Source: Ascidia mentula
Taxonomy: Eukaryota > Chordata > Ascidiacea > Phlebobranchia > Ascidiidae
NCBI GenBank assembly: GCA_947561715.1
Contig: OX387202.1
Span: 14,149,001 to 14,213,000, forward strand
Length of the DNA stretch: 64,000 nucleotides
Reading direction: 5' to 3'
The notes beneath the pieces were generated by a model. The model saw nothing but the letters and a program-made list of their open reading frames with translations. It made no database searches and was not told where the DNA came from. Below are positions 11,401 through 23,844 of this stretch, piece by piece. The number at the start of each line of letters is the position of its first letter. The stretch's first letter is position 1. Both the position numbers and the translations under genes were made by a program.

Positions 11401-14400
11401 TTTAGCTTAGTGTGCTGCATTGCTTGAGTACAACAAATTACACATGCGTTCAGCCCGTTTCCAATACTTACACGTGCACAAACTTGTCCATTTCAATCCA
11501 CCTTCTTCTGTCGTCAACGTGCTTCTCGGGGCAGATGAATAAACGTAATGTCACAGGAAGCTCCCCTGTTTAATTAGATAAAGTCAACTTTTGTCTCGGC
11601 AGTTGTTTGGAAATTTGTTCAAGGTCAAACTGTGTTTAAATTCTTCAATATATTTCGAATTCCCTGCAGTGCTTTTGGGTCACCTAAAACATTTTTACAG
11701 ACATGACTACTAACCACGTACAGGCTCACTCAAAAACCGTCAACCAATAGACACTATGCGAGTGTTTGAATTGGTTTTGTTTTGAATGAAAACAAAAACT
11801 TTAACAATTTGTATTGATTACACCACCTTTTTCCCCACTCTTTCGACGCAAGCGAACATGGAAACTGAACGGTTCGTGGTCGAGCTTGTTGTCAACCTCG
11901 TGCTTCATCTCTGGTTCTTTTAGGAACGTATTAATGTCGGCACACTGAAAATTTTTCTGTGCCCATTTTCCACCTTTCCACCTGAGGAATATCTTGTTTA
12001 TATTGGGATTTTGGTACTGTGAAATCAGTAACTGTAATTGACAAGTAAATGCTTGATTTTAGCTTTGTTTTTCCTTGCGATTTTGGAGTGTTGGATTGTG
12101 ACTAAATACACATAAATCTTTTGTGACTACCCAAAACAAAAAAAACATTTGTTTTTCTTTCCAACTCCTGCAACCAACATATATATGCACAGTCCAACGG
12201 ATCACTACATATTAAACTGACTGATCAAATCCTTTTGGTGTCTCTCTTCCTGGCAAGACGAGAACGTCGCTGGGCTCAACCACCACACCAGGATTTTCTT
12301 CTCCAAGCTCTGTCTCACAATTGTCAAAGTAGGTTTGAGCTATGTTGTCCACATGTTTGTGCCAACGAAAGAAAACTGGGTCTCTGGCGGCAGTGGCAGG
12401 ATCAATCATGTAGGTGCTCTGTAAGCACATTACATGGTATGAAACTAGAGACTGTTTGTGTAAAAATGTGTCTTCTTTTAAACTTTACATTGCATTTTCG
12501 ACAACTTGTTTCAAAACATTTGCGTCATTCACTACCATTAAAACAGTTAGTGGTGCGGTGATTGTGGAATGCTTGAGACGAGTGAATAGCTTATGTCCAC
12601 TAAAAGTAAGTCAAGGCCAGATTAGCAAACCTGTCGCGTAGTGCGCCATGTCAGTTGAATTATCTTTAAAAATGTCTGTTGCGGTTGTGGCAGAATTTCA
12701 ATCGGAATCAGGGTAAAACAAGCATTTGTGATACTGTTGTTTTATTAACTCTACGCTGGAAGTTTTCATATGTACACGATGATTCTCATTTGTTTCATGT
12801 TCAAGGTACTCCGTTGAAAGGCTTATTTGCAGGTTATTAGTTACACTTTTATACACTGTACCAAGTTTAACCCACAAAGTCCAGCTTAACTTTTTAATGC
12901 TAACATGACTCAGTCTTTAGTATGGTATAAAATAAAGGAGTATTAGATTTACAGGCTTTGCGGGAAGGGGGTCATGCCTATCATGGCATTGCATGAAAAA
13001 TTACTGCGTTGTGATAAAGGAATATGTAGGTTCCTTCACATCTTACCCCGACTATTTTGTAGAAGGCCATGTGTCCTCGGTTGTGCAAACTGAAATAGTT
13101 GGCTGTAAACTCGCCGCTGGTTGCTTCGAGAATGTGGCCCGCCAGATTGGGAGACAATTTCAATCTAGAGCGGAAAGTTGCTTAAATAAAGAGGAATTTT
13201 GTAAATATTTTCAAAAATAATTTGAGATACTGAGGACTAAACCATGAACCAACAAAGTTCACTTCCATAAATTTTTTGATTCGTTTAACAGAGAATTTGT
13301 AAAATTCTTACTCAGAATCTGCATTTTCGGTTTCTATAACAGCATCTTCGGTCTGAAACAAGTTGACCAGTTTGTCCTCATACATCTTGAACTTGCTCTG
13401 GTCATCCTCGGTCCAAGAAAGTCCCGGTGGCCTCGGGTTCATGCGATAGTCTTCGTTTAATTCCTTGCCGGCGTCGTAGCCATCCGATTCCACTTCAGCA
13501 TATTCGTAGGGCTAAAAATTTGCGGATTTTTTTATTTGCTGAGCTTGCAAATGGTGGGTAGTGGCTTGCAACTGCCTATAAGACGTGAAAAAAACACCTA
13601 TGCCACTATACATGCTCCTATGATTATTGAGGCTTGTTGGAATTTTAAAAAACATACGGACATTCTTTTCGAATCAAAAAAAGTAAAAAATATGCAATTT
13701 TCGTCCCTTCTTTAAAACAGGGCTAAATAAATCCCATCTTTAAGTCTATGCTGTTGACGCAACGCACCTGAACTGGGTCCAGACCCCAGGACTCACGTTC
13801 GGCGTCATATCTGGCCAACATCTGTGCGTGCAAGTACACAAACAACTCACCCTGTCGCTTTGGGCGGCGGTGGTTACCACCATACACGGCGTGCCAATGC
13901 CTGCGGACACAACGTTTATCAATGGACAGAATTTAAACTCTCTGGGCCACATGAACCCGGTTGGTTACGAATATAGAAGACAGCAACGTTGTATAACCTT
14001 TTAACTATAACAAATTACAGCAAACGAGTTTCTAACGAGGAACTTAAACTAGTATGCTGAGCTAGTGAAGAAGATGTTCGCAACGAAATCCAGGTAAACA
14101 CACATGGAGGCTGGATAAACTGGTGATTACATAAGTTTATTTCTTCCAAACAATTAACAAGCTTGGTGCATAGAAGGTTATCGTTAAAAGTAAAACCAAT
14201 GTGTACTTATGGTGAAAGTTGAAATGCCCATCATTACGGAAATAGTTCATTCGGCTTTCTTGAGGTGGCCGGATAACTTCGAGCTTTTTCGGAGGTGTCA
14301 TCACAGAAACTGCAGAAGAGGGAGTAGGAGTGGGAGTAGTAGGAGGTGGAGGAGGAGGAGGGATTGTTGGTGGTTTCGGAATTTTCGGTGGCTCCGGATA

Positions 14401-17400
14401 CCTCAAATAAAATAATAATTGTTTATTCAAAACAGTATACATTTTTTGCCACACAGGAAATCGAACTCAGGATATCCTGACCACGATATCCCCAATCAGG
14501 TTTCCTTCTTCGTATGTGGGTCAGGCGTTTGGTAAATGTCATAGGTTATTTGTCGAAATTATACACGTACTGTACAATGCAAGTTCTACAGTACAATGTA
14601 AGCGTCGAGATGCTTGCACCAAGATGTACAGTGGTAATGATTTACTGCCATACTGACATGATGGTCATAGAGTATTTCTAAGGTTGTAAACACATTTGAG
14701 ATGAAGTAACAATTACTTGATGTGATCGGACTTGGCCAGGTCGCTGTGGACGATATAGCTCTCAATAGCCCACTTGTACAGATCGTGGTTCACTTCGAAA
14801 CTCTGTTGTCGAGCTTCTGCATAATCCAGAACAGCGTTAAGGTCATTCGTGTTGTCTTCAAGACGTTCCAGGTCCTTGATGAAGACTTTGGCCTTGGCTT
14901 TGTGATCGTCGTCGAAGTTACTGAAGTAGCTGCAAACAGATGTGTAGATTTGATACAAAAGGTGGACACACAACGCTTTGCATATGTGACGTATTTTCGA
15001 GAAAGCAAAGTTGACATACGGCAATATACAAAAACTTAATTGCACATTTCATCTTATGCGGGCGTTGGGTTGTGTTAATTGTAAGTGTCAAGATGCCTTT
15101 CTCTTATTTTTCACGACTTATGAAACCTTTTAATTTTTTTGTGCGTTGGAAATTTAAGACAAAAATAGAAAAACAAATTTTTCGCTGTTATTGGGAACAA
15201 TTCCGGAAAGTAGAAAATCTGTCGGGCTGCGAAAACTCGTTTTACCTTGCAAGTCCGAGGCCTGAAGCGTCCTCATCGTTGTCGATGGGACCGGAAGGAC
15301 GCCAGTTGAAAAGCTTTTCGAAACGTTCTTGAAACTTCACCGGCTCGGTGCGGTTATCTGTCAAAACATATTACACAATTGGCTTGTTGCGCAAATTTTG
15401 AACAACATATATGATCAACAAATTATTTAGCAACAAACGTGTGATGAAATTATACCAACCAGTGTGGACCAATGTAATACAAAAGTGAGCAATAGTTGTT
15501 GGACGAAATGCAAATATCAGATGGCCGCTATCATTGAGTTCTTTAATTTACATAAATTGAACTTGATTTCTAAAATTTTAAGTCTTAATTATAAATTATT
15601 TTTTTAATTGTTTATATTTCATGTAGTTTCTGGTGCTAGCTTTAACCTATGCTACATGCAACTAACTGCTGGTAAGTAAAACACTGTAGAAAAAAAAGCT
15701 TCCAAGTGATCAGTCTTAAGCTTTATGACGCACCCCGTTTTAACAGTTTCTTCCACTGCTCGACGACACGTTTGATTATTCCAAAGTCGCTGTCCGATTT
15801 TACCAAGGCGGTCACCATTTCCGCGTATTCGGAATCTGCTTTTTGCGGCTTGTTGTCTTTTATCAGAACTTGTGCACGTGTGTAGACCAACTTGTTGTAG
15901 TTTAGCGTGTCCTCAGTCGGCTGAATGTAAGTTTAGACAAGCATAAACACATATAGGATTCGCCAATGTTTTTAAACTCTGATTGCTTCAGGTTGTCTAT
16001 CAACTTTATAGTTAATTTACAACATTTAAGTTTCTCATAACTATATGGGACACACCGGCCGTTGAAATCTTACAGAAACGACTAGAATTGTTTTTCCAAA
16101 AACGGCGTTCCGGACCGTCCTGTTCTACTTTTAGCACCGAATACAACCTCGAAACTCACGTTTCCGTGATAATATTCAACCATATCCTGGGTGTCATCAA
16201 TAAGCTTTTGGTAAGACAAAGGGGATTTCTCCAAACCGATTTTCATTTCTGCTCCTTTTCCTTTAACCTTCAACGCATCACTTGCGTATCCTTCCATCAG
16301 GGGTATCATCATCTGAACACTCTTCTTCTTCTCCTCCACTGGCTTGTGTGCCAGTTTGTTCCAATATTTCAACACGTTGCTTTGCTTCCCGTACGAGGAA
16401 CTGTTTTCCAGCGTCACCGCTTTAGTAATCTACAAAATGAAACCAAACGAATTTGTTAGGGTCGCTGAATAGAACACATAGCAACAATTCGCAAAATTAT
16501 TCATCAATCTTTGTCAAAAAGTTTTTGTCCTAAAAACCGTACGATGTTTTATGCTCAGCTGGGTCGCGAAACTGATTGGTTTTGAAACAGGAATTCCTAA
16601 AATTATGCTGTCAGCTGTTTAGTAGGGGTTTGTGTAGAAACTCATTTAAATAAGGTCGCAATGAAATATCCTTTCAAAAAATGGGGTCGCTGGACAAATA
16701 TAGTTTGCGTAAGCCATGCAATATATCAATAATATACTTTCTGGTGTTAAATTACATATTTTATTATTTGCGCTAACTCAATACTAAATAAATCTGCAAC
16801 ACAAAAAAAAGCATCTGTAACTTCAGTAGATGTTTTATCTGAAAGTTTCAAACCTCGTATTTGGTCGCTTCGTCCTCGTCAGTATCATCTTCAACCGAGA
16901 CATATTGACTGGCTGTAAAATAGCGGAATATTCAGGTAAGATGCCAACATTTTGAGTTACAGATTATAGCAGACAATGAAACAAAGTGAACAAGAGGCAA
17001 CTTACATATGAAATCCAGAGAACAAAATATAAAAAGAATCAACTTTTAATTTATTTTTTTACCACACAAGGATTCGAACCCATGTTATTCTGGCAACGAA
17101 TTCCGACATCGCTCAACCAATTGCTGAGTCATTGAAAAAAAAACTTGCCACATACCAGACGTAAGTTTCAGGTTGTAGCTTTCGTAGACCGCCTTCACCG
17201 TGTAGCTACCCTTCTTCTTGAACACGGGTCCCTTGGAGGACTGCACTAGGGGAACCACCTCCGAATACTGATCAGAGTATTCTCGGCTACCGGGCTTCCC
17301 CAAGACAACATATCGACGGGTTGGGGGGTCGATTGTGCGGACCAGTGGTTTGATTTTCTATTTAGATACCAGAAAATATCAAGTAATATCATGAAATACA

Positions 17401-20400
17401 TTGGCCTCGTAAGACATTAGCACTGTACAAGTACTTTTATGTGCTTGCACTGTAAGTACCAGTGTGTTTGAGTAAGGATTTTTATCGGAATATTTTGATG
17501 GTGATGTGCATATTTGCGCAAAGGCTCCAGCCAGTGGTTGCGACTGACGGATATTGGTCTTATTAGGAAAAAGACATACAAATATAGAGTTATCAAAATA
17601 GCTATTTGATAGACAGTCAAAAACGTGTGACTCCAAAATTAAATCATTTCCACCTGCACTTCTCCATCAGGATCGGTGACGTAAACAGTTAGATTTCCAG
17701 CTCCCGGTTCGAATACCGGCTCAATCTTGCTTGGGAGTTTACCGACGTTCTTCATGGTGGCCTCAAACTCAACGACGTCTCCCTGTTAACAGTCAGTTTA
17801 TATAGATTTTTAGCAATTATGGAAAAATATGGTGAAAATGTGGTTATTGTGAAAGAGTTATTTCTTGGCTATTTATTCGAGTCATGGGGTTATTGGATCA
17901 GTGAAGTTGAGACAAAACTTTGACATAAATATTTCCTGCAAAAACGCGATCCAGGATGTTTCAAATTGTAAAAAAACGCAATTTTCTTCATTGCTTTTAC
18001 TAAAGAGTTAGACAATTACTAAATGCCACCAAAACCACATCTAATTTTTAACTGTATTTTGCGTACGAAATGCAGTAACAATAAAAGTGTTGTTCGTGTC
18101 GGATTTATCAACAAGCTTTTGTTAGGAATGTTTACAATAAAGGTGCATGAACAGTTTTTACCTTCTGGTATGGGACTGGACGAAACTTGATGTCGAAATT
18201 CACTTTTCTGGTTTTTTGTTGTTTCTTTGGTGGCGCGTAATCGTAGTCATCATCGGAACCATAGTCAGGGGCGGTGGACTTGGTGGCCGGACCATATTCG
18301 TAGCTTGATCCAGCCTCACCTTGGTAAGCTGTCTTGAAAGTCTACCAACAAAGGGCTAGTGAGTATTGAATCAGAATAACTTGTAACAACGTATTTTTGA
18401 GCGCATCAAGCATGAAATGGCAACGGCATTGAAGGTGCCCAACAAAGGGCACAATATCAATCATGGCTACCTACGTTTACGGCCGTTAATTTTATTTATT
18501 CCTTCAAATTTGTTTCTTTGACTTCGTCATTTTAAAGTTATATTTGCTTTCCTTTTAATTAAATTTGTTGCGTGACTAATTTTGTGTATGCGGCATTACG
18601 CATGAGCCGTCACTCATCCTACTAAGTTGGTGTATGTACTTGTTTATGTTAGAGTTAAGTATTCTACATGTTTGTTATATGCTTTTTGGGGGCTTTAGGT
18701 TTTTGTTCTATTTGATTAAGGTATAATGGTATGTTGAAAACAGTGTACATGTGTGTACCAAGTTGAATCTGTTGATTTAAAGATTGAGAAAAGTTTACAA
18801 CGACTGTTGAGCTATTTTTTGAATATTTTAGAAGTAAACGTTGCACACATTACCTTATCCGGTTGGTGGCGCAAGATAGCCAATTCCTCGTCGCTGTACG
18901 AGTAGTCGAACGAATCGTAGTAAGTTCCAGCTCCGTACACACTATCATACTTCCAAGCATAGTTCATCCAGGACAAAGAACTAGGATTACCTGTCGACAA
19001 TTTACGGCCATATTAGACGAGGCAACGTTGTTTGTAATTCAACATTAAAGTCATTAAAGTTGCGTTACTTTTTCATAGCATTTCCTTCAAAAATACGGCG
19101 ACATTTCCCGGCGTCTTTTTGTAATACGTTTTTGTTTTTATTTGTTAATATGATCACAGTTTCAACTTCTACCTTTTCTAACTGTTTTGCCTAACTGTGA
19201 TTGGAACCCAAGTTACCCTGCTGGACACGATTCCCGTTCAGATTTTCTACTTTTAAGGTTCAAGCTCTTTGACCAATCAACTAATTGCCCAACTTTTACC
19301 TTCTACCGGGTCAAGTCCAAGCGCAGCCCCGCACTCGTGCGCCAGATAGTGGAGAAAACGACGCAGTGAGTTTTTCTTCACCTTCTTGTTGTAGCTTGTT
19401 ATTCCAGCGAATGACGAATGCCTTCAAGTTATAATATTTTTAGTTTTGTGAGCTATAGGTAGATGGCACTGTTTCGACCTGTAAAGGTCTTATCAGTAAA
19501 GCAGTGTGACTAGTGTATTTTATGTTTAAATCCCTTCGTACATGCGCTCGTGCACTCCTTTTCTACCTTACCTTGGGAAAGAGTTTGCAGTGGAAGCCTT
19601 ATTCACACTGTTTTATATGTTTGCTAAAGAAATTCAGAACGTTTTTATCGACTAAAGGTCGTTGTTTTTATTCTTGTTGCTTCTTTTGATAATACTCTTA
19701 CTATTTTTTTCGTCATTGCAAAAAAAGAATGTGCTTGGTCTTTTTTGGTCTAGAAATGGTATATTATGACCTTACTCGAGAAACATAGCGAAGCCCCTTT
19801 GGCCGTTGTTATCAATGGCATATCCCATGTTCTGGGGATTTGGAGACCGGCTTGCCATCAAACACCATATATGGTCATCATTGAAGCCGGTTTGCAGAAA
19901 GTTTTCCTCCATCACTGCATAAACATCGCCTTTTGTCCATGGAGTATCTGGGGTCGGATCCTCGACCTATTTGGTAACGTATGTGACAAATCCTTTTTAA
20001 TAAGTGCTATGCCGGTTATTTGTAGTGCAAACTATAGCTTAACAATTCGATTTGTTTAGCATCTGCGAACTTTATGACCATCAGCTTTATCCATATATTA
20101 AGGAAGCAAAATTTGCGCGCTATCGGTAACCAAAGTGTTGTTCCATTCATTCTAAGATACTTATCGAATTTAGCTGGCAAACTGCACCTTTCTGGTATCA
20201 GTGTAGTCGTAATTGAGTTTCAATCCTGCTTGCTCGAACACAGAGAAGAGATCAAGCGTGGTTTTAAGTTGGCCTCGTAACCCTGCTGTGTAAATCTCCA
20301 TGTCCAAAATAGGTAAGCTAAAATCCTTCACAAAGTCAATGTCGATTTGCACGTCGCGGAAATGCTGGAAAAAACAAAGAAAAAAATTGTGTAATCTGAG

Positions 20401-22433
20401 TAAAAACACTAAACAATAAAGCCACATGTGGATAGCAAGTTCGCACGCATAATTGCATGGTATTGCTTACTAGTGCGAAAATACAGTATTTACTATTTGA
20501 TTTTATATATCTGAAAAAAAAGCATTTTTTCGCTTGCGTAATGTCACAGGCGTATTTTGCAGCTGCCAAAAGTTGGTTTAAACATAAATATTCACATATC
20601 GCGTGTGTGTGGATGTACTGTGTGAGAATGTACCAGCTCTGTTAATGTTATATTCAATGCGCATTCGGTAATTAATGAAGCGGGTTGCCGGCTTGTTGTA
20701 TGAACATCCATTGTTGGCCAACAAACCGTAAGAATTGGCGTGGGCGGATGCCGTGCGGTGGGAATAGCAAAAAGAGCCGCAATATATACCTTGCTCTTGC
20801 GCGAAATTTCAGAGAAATGGAACGTCTCTGATTCGACCGTGACGGTGACATCCATCTTGGGTCCGTTATGCACCACTGTTTCCACCTTTCCCGCACTCAT
20901 TCCACCGTCGCTGAACATGATGTGGACACCGGCGGTCACGTGCGTCCCGTCTGGTTGTGACGTCACTTCAGTGCCGCCCAGGTTGGAACGAAAGTAGGCG
21001 GCAGATGCTCTTCCCGCTCTAAAAGCATGAAGCATTATGGGTAGGTTGTCCGGAGGCATATGATCTGTTTCGTTCAGAAGAAGAAGGCATGGTGGCGGAC
21101 CCAGGCAAAAAAGAGTCGCAACTATGCTTTTATTACGTCATGCGTTGAAGGCTTACCCCGTATTGTATAATCATTTCCTTTACCGGGTAAATATTCTCGT
21201 GTTACAAGGCTGCAAATACCTCATACTCTAATAGCTGAGTCAGGTAACATTCGCACCACATCCGTAGGTTTTTCGTAGCCTTGAGCATTCTTACCTTTTC
21301 TCCACAACGAGTGTTCCGCTGACCATATTGAGGGCCTTATTAAAGGGTCCATGCTGATCAACATCGAGTTTAAGTTCCAACTTTTGGCCCTTTTGGAGTG
21401 CTCCGTAATACCCGCTGATAGATTTGTTGTAATCAACTAAAAATCAATTAGGTTCTATGTAAATACGCACAAAGAAATGATGTGATATGAGGAGCGGTTA
21501 TTTGTCACATAAAGTTACAAAATGGATAATCGTGTGGTCAAGGTTTGTCAGCAAACGACCAAAAAATCGGCGTTTCGTTTGAAAGTTTGCCTAAAAGGCG
21601 AATAAAACATCAAATCAAGGCAAAATGTTTCATACTTTCGCACAGTAAGGCAGGATCAGATCAAGTTATTTTTACTTTGCGTGGAACATTACTTAGCACA
21701 AGAACAACATGGGTGCCGACAACACCGTTGATAAAGCGCCCACGTAAAGGTAAATTCTACACAGAAAATTAACTGTCTGGCGATGGATCACAGCCTTCCG
21801 TGTTGGGATACGATGGATGGCATTGATAAAACCATATAAGGTTATCGAGTCGAGCGCCCACGTGAAGATGATTTCCTTACGAATAATTAACGTCTGCTTT
21901 GGAATTGCAGCAAGTTGCATTGGGTGGTTATGGGCTGCAAGAGACTGCATGGGACGTCCCGTGGCCACACAAAACCGTGCCTTTCCATATAGATAGCAAA
22001 CTTGGCAACATTAACAATAAATGCTTTGTTATTGTTACCAAAAAACCATTCAACATGACACATATAAATTGCTGGTAAAGTTGTTATTTGAATCTGGTTA
22101 CAAAATACTTTTGCCAGGTAAAAAAAAGATTGCTTTTTTGTCACTTGGTTACAAAGCGTTCTTTGAACCGAGTTGTCGATTGGGTTTTAAATAGGTTTTG
22201 CTTTGGCCAGAACGACCGGGTGCCCACATATCGCCTTTTGCGGCTTATCGCAACTCATCGCCTCCCAGTGTGACTTGCTGCGATCCTACAACAAACGGTG
22301 AATCCTTTTCTGTGAGGATCATTTTAAACATGGCTCGATAACCAAAGCAATTTTAAAATGGTCAAAAATGTTACAATTTAAGCCAACCTCTATTCTTGGG
22401 ATTACGTCGCTTCAGTCCCGGATAGGTAGACAT
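8426..22433 (-). CDS. Hemocyanin-superfamily (phenoloxidase-type) protein fused to an N-terminal zincin-like metalloprotease region
   Basis: Twenty-seven exons with AG/GT borders and matching phases give 4515 nt (1504 residues): 22433-22388 (candidate first exon, weak donor), 21436-21295, 21018-20790, 20364-20188, 19966-19776, 19421-19300, 18990-18854, 18341-18162, 17782-17654, 17357-17156, 16912-16854, 16429-16160, 15920-15734, 15357-15246, 14929-14717, 14401-14207, 13900-13768, 13511-13312, 13164-13047, 12418-12218, 12016-11827, 11565-11472, 11105-10928, 10622-10449, 9805-9654, 9336-9076, 8648-8426. Residues ~60-350: zincin-like, 'HECGAALGLDP' near 290. Residues ~690-800: hemocyanin N domain. 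Residues ~800-865: proline-rich stretch, then 'NFHHKHWHAVYGGN' and 'LFVYLHAQMLARYDAER' (copper A). 'SLHNRGHMAFY' and 'RDPVFFRWHKHVD' form copper B; all six histidines are present. Then 'CGWPYNMMLPRG' and 'QRTMGFPF' of the C domain, and a ~160-residue extension. No signal peptide, as in arthropod prophenoloxidases. Oxidase versus oxygen carrier cannot be decided from sequence. Confidence 0.8.
9931..10156. mobile_element. 226-bp foldback element carrying hammerhead-ribozyme sequence
   Basis: Perfect 39-bp inverted repeats at 9931-9969 and 10118-10156 flank a noncoding interior. ATCAAT occurs just outside both ends and may be a target duplication. It lies in the intron between the exons ending at 10449 and starting at 9805 of the phenoloxidase-type gene. 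Relatives of its end sequence occur near 19457 and 49096, so it is a dispersed family. Confidence 0.6.
9933..9992 (-). ncRNA. Type I hammerhead ribozyme, intronic, sense orientation
   Basis: On the minus strand, read 5' to 3': stem I 5' arm AGCUGUA (9992-9986), CUGAUGA (9985-9979), stem II of four pairs with a 5-nt loop (9978-9966), GAAA (9965-9962), stem III starting ACAG and closing CUGU, then C (9940) as the cleavage nucleotide of a GUC triplet, then stem I 3' arm UGCAGCU (9939-9933). Stem I has seven pairs including one G-U; stem II has four including one U-G. Every conserved core position of the hammerhead is present. Self-cleavage would fall between 9940 and 9939. Because the host gene is also on the minus strand, the motif would be transcribed as part of its pre-mRNA. 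Confidence 0.75.
19457..19510 (-). repeat. Decayed copy of the hammerhead-bearing repeat
   Basis: Reads (minus) CUGAUAA, then a GACC/GGUC hairpin, then GAAAC. The core matches the intronic element at 9931-10156 except for A in place of a conserved core G, and the stem III partner is not found. It lies in the intron between exons 19776 and 19421 of the phenoloxidase-type gene. Confidence 0.5.
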
Positions 22434-22504
22434 CCTTTTTAATCACTTATTCCTACTAATCAACTGTAAGTTTCCCTTGAAAACATGTGGTTTAGTATGA
22501 AACT

Positions 22505-22635
22505 CCTGTTGCTGCCAGGCATATTACAATTAAAAATATACTGCTCTTCTGGCATAAAATTAACGTATTGTATTCTTACGACGTTTCGTCTGCCATTCAG
22601 CGAGACTTCATCAGGTTTAATTTAACCCTTCAACC
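22505..22635 (-). mobile_element. Penelope-like element 3' tail fragment
   Basis: Minus-strand hairpin motif CTGATGAAGTCTCG...GACGAAAC followed by a tail ending near 'TTGTAATATGCCTGGCAGC'-type sequence, matching the 3' tail of the Penelope-like fragment near 25690-25812 and the copies inside the Merlin arms. A short, broken remnant. Confidence 0.5.
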
Positions 22636-23721
22636 CTGGTGAAGGCTCTAGAATGAGGGCATGCTATGCAGTTCCACTGCTATCAAGTGCGAGCACTCCA
22701 ATTCTGTTCGAAAGTATTGTGTCTGTGGAACTGAATTAATCTGTCATTGTAGAGATTCGACAAACCTTCTACAAACACACCTTTTGTGCACTGCTATAAA
22801 ACGTGAAACAAGCGAGAAACCACCGTGTTATTTGTGGAAAAGTGCATTTTTTCTTGTTACGTCTACCGGAACCTTGGCTGTCAATCCAGTTAACCACCTA
22901 GTTCAACGCGGATTCCTCTCGCTAGGGGTTCGCTATATAGCAAGTTTAGAGCGCTGTCGGTATTAGCTTAACCAGGGCCACTTCAAGTCTTGTCATTCTA
23001 ACTAGAACCTTCAAAAGAATTTCTATCCTATACGTCGCAGCCTAATAACATTTAAACACTCTTTCATATTTACCTTGACAACACGTTTGGCTTTTCGTCC
23101 ACACCGGCAACTAACTCCTACAGGTAACGCGAGTACCAAAGTCAGTACGTGACTACACACACAGTGTGGCTGCGAATTGCCGCATGACGGTCTACTGAGA
23201 ATGGTTGCTTGAGCGACCCTGAAGAATGAGCCTGGGTCTGGAGCGTTCACACGGCCTATAGACGATCATCTGCGTGAAAGCCAACAAGTACGGCCTGTCA
23301 AGCCGGTCCCTCGGAGAAAAAAGATTACGTTCACATAACAACCGTATTGCGAATGAACTTGATTTTGCTGATTGCCTTTAGCACGTGCTGGCCTCCAATT
23401 GACTTTTGCCATTTTGCTACGGCATGAGTCAATCCATCAATTTCTCGGACCGCAAAGAACTGTATGATCGAGCTAAACCCAGGTATTTGCTTTCTCTTTT
23501 CATCCATGTCATTCGGGGTTTTAGAGGGACTTTGGTTTATGGACCTAATTGTTACGTGCCAATACATTTGAAACCTTGGGTAAAATGGTCTATGAACTGT
23601 AACAACACATATGGGTTTCCTATGATTTGGCGAGCTTTTAACAATATCTCCTTCGTACAAATTAAAGATTCGCCAAAGCGAAAGTTTTCGCTCCAGTAAA
23701 GTAATCTGTTCCAAACTCACT

Positions 23722-23844
23722 TTTATTCGACACAAAGTGCGGGAACCTATAACAAACGCTTGGTAACGCCATGTACTGGCTTTAACACGTTTCGTCTCGC
23801 GTTACCAAGCGTTCTTCACAGGTTTTCGCACTTTGTCGAATAAA
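23722..23844. repeat. Hairpin MITE, about 123 bp
   Basis: Inverted arms of about 45 bp beginning TTTATTCGACA(CA)AAGTGCG and ending in GCTTGGTAACGC. Single-arm relatives occur near 30490 and 47350, so it belongs to a dispersed family. Confidence 0.6.

Noticed and set aside
14207-14401. Proline-rich stretch as an artefact or separate low-complexity gene
   Set aside because: The exon continues directly into the conserved 'RMNYFRNDGHFNFHH' of the copper A site with correct phase, so it is part of the hemocyanin-type protein.
20592-21059. A 155-codon continuous frame as a separate gene
   Set aside because: Its central part is exon 20790-21018 of the phenoloxidase-type gene; the flanks are read-through into introns.
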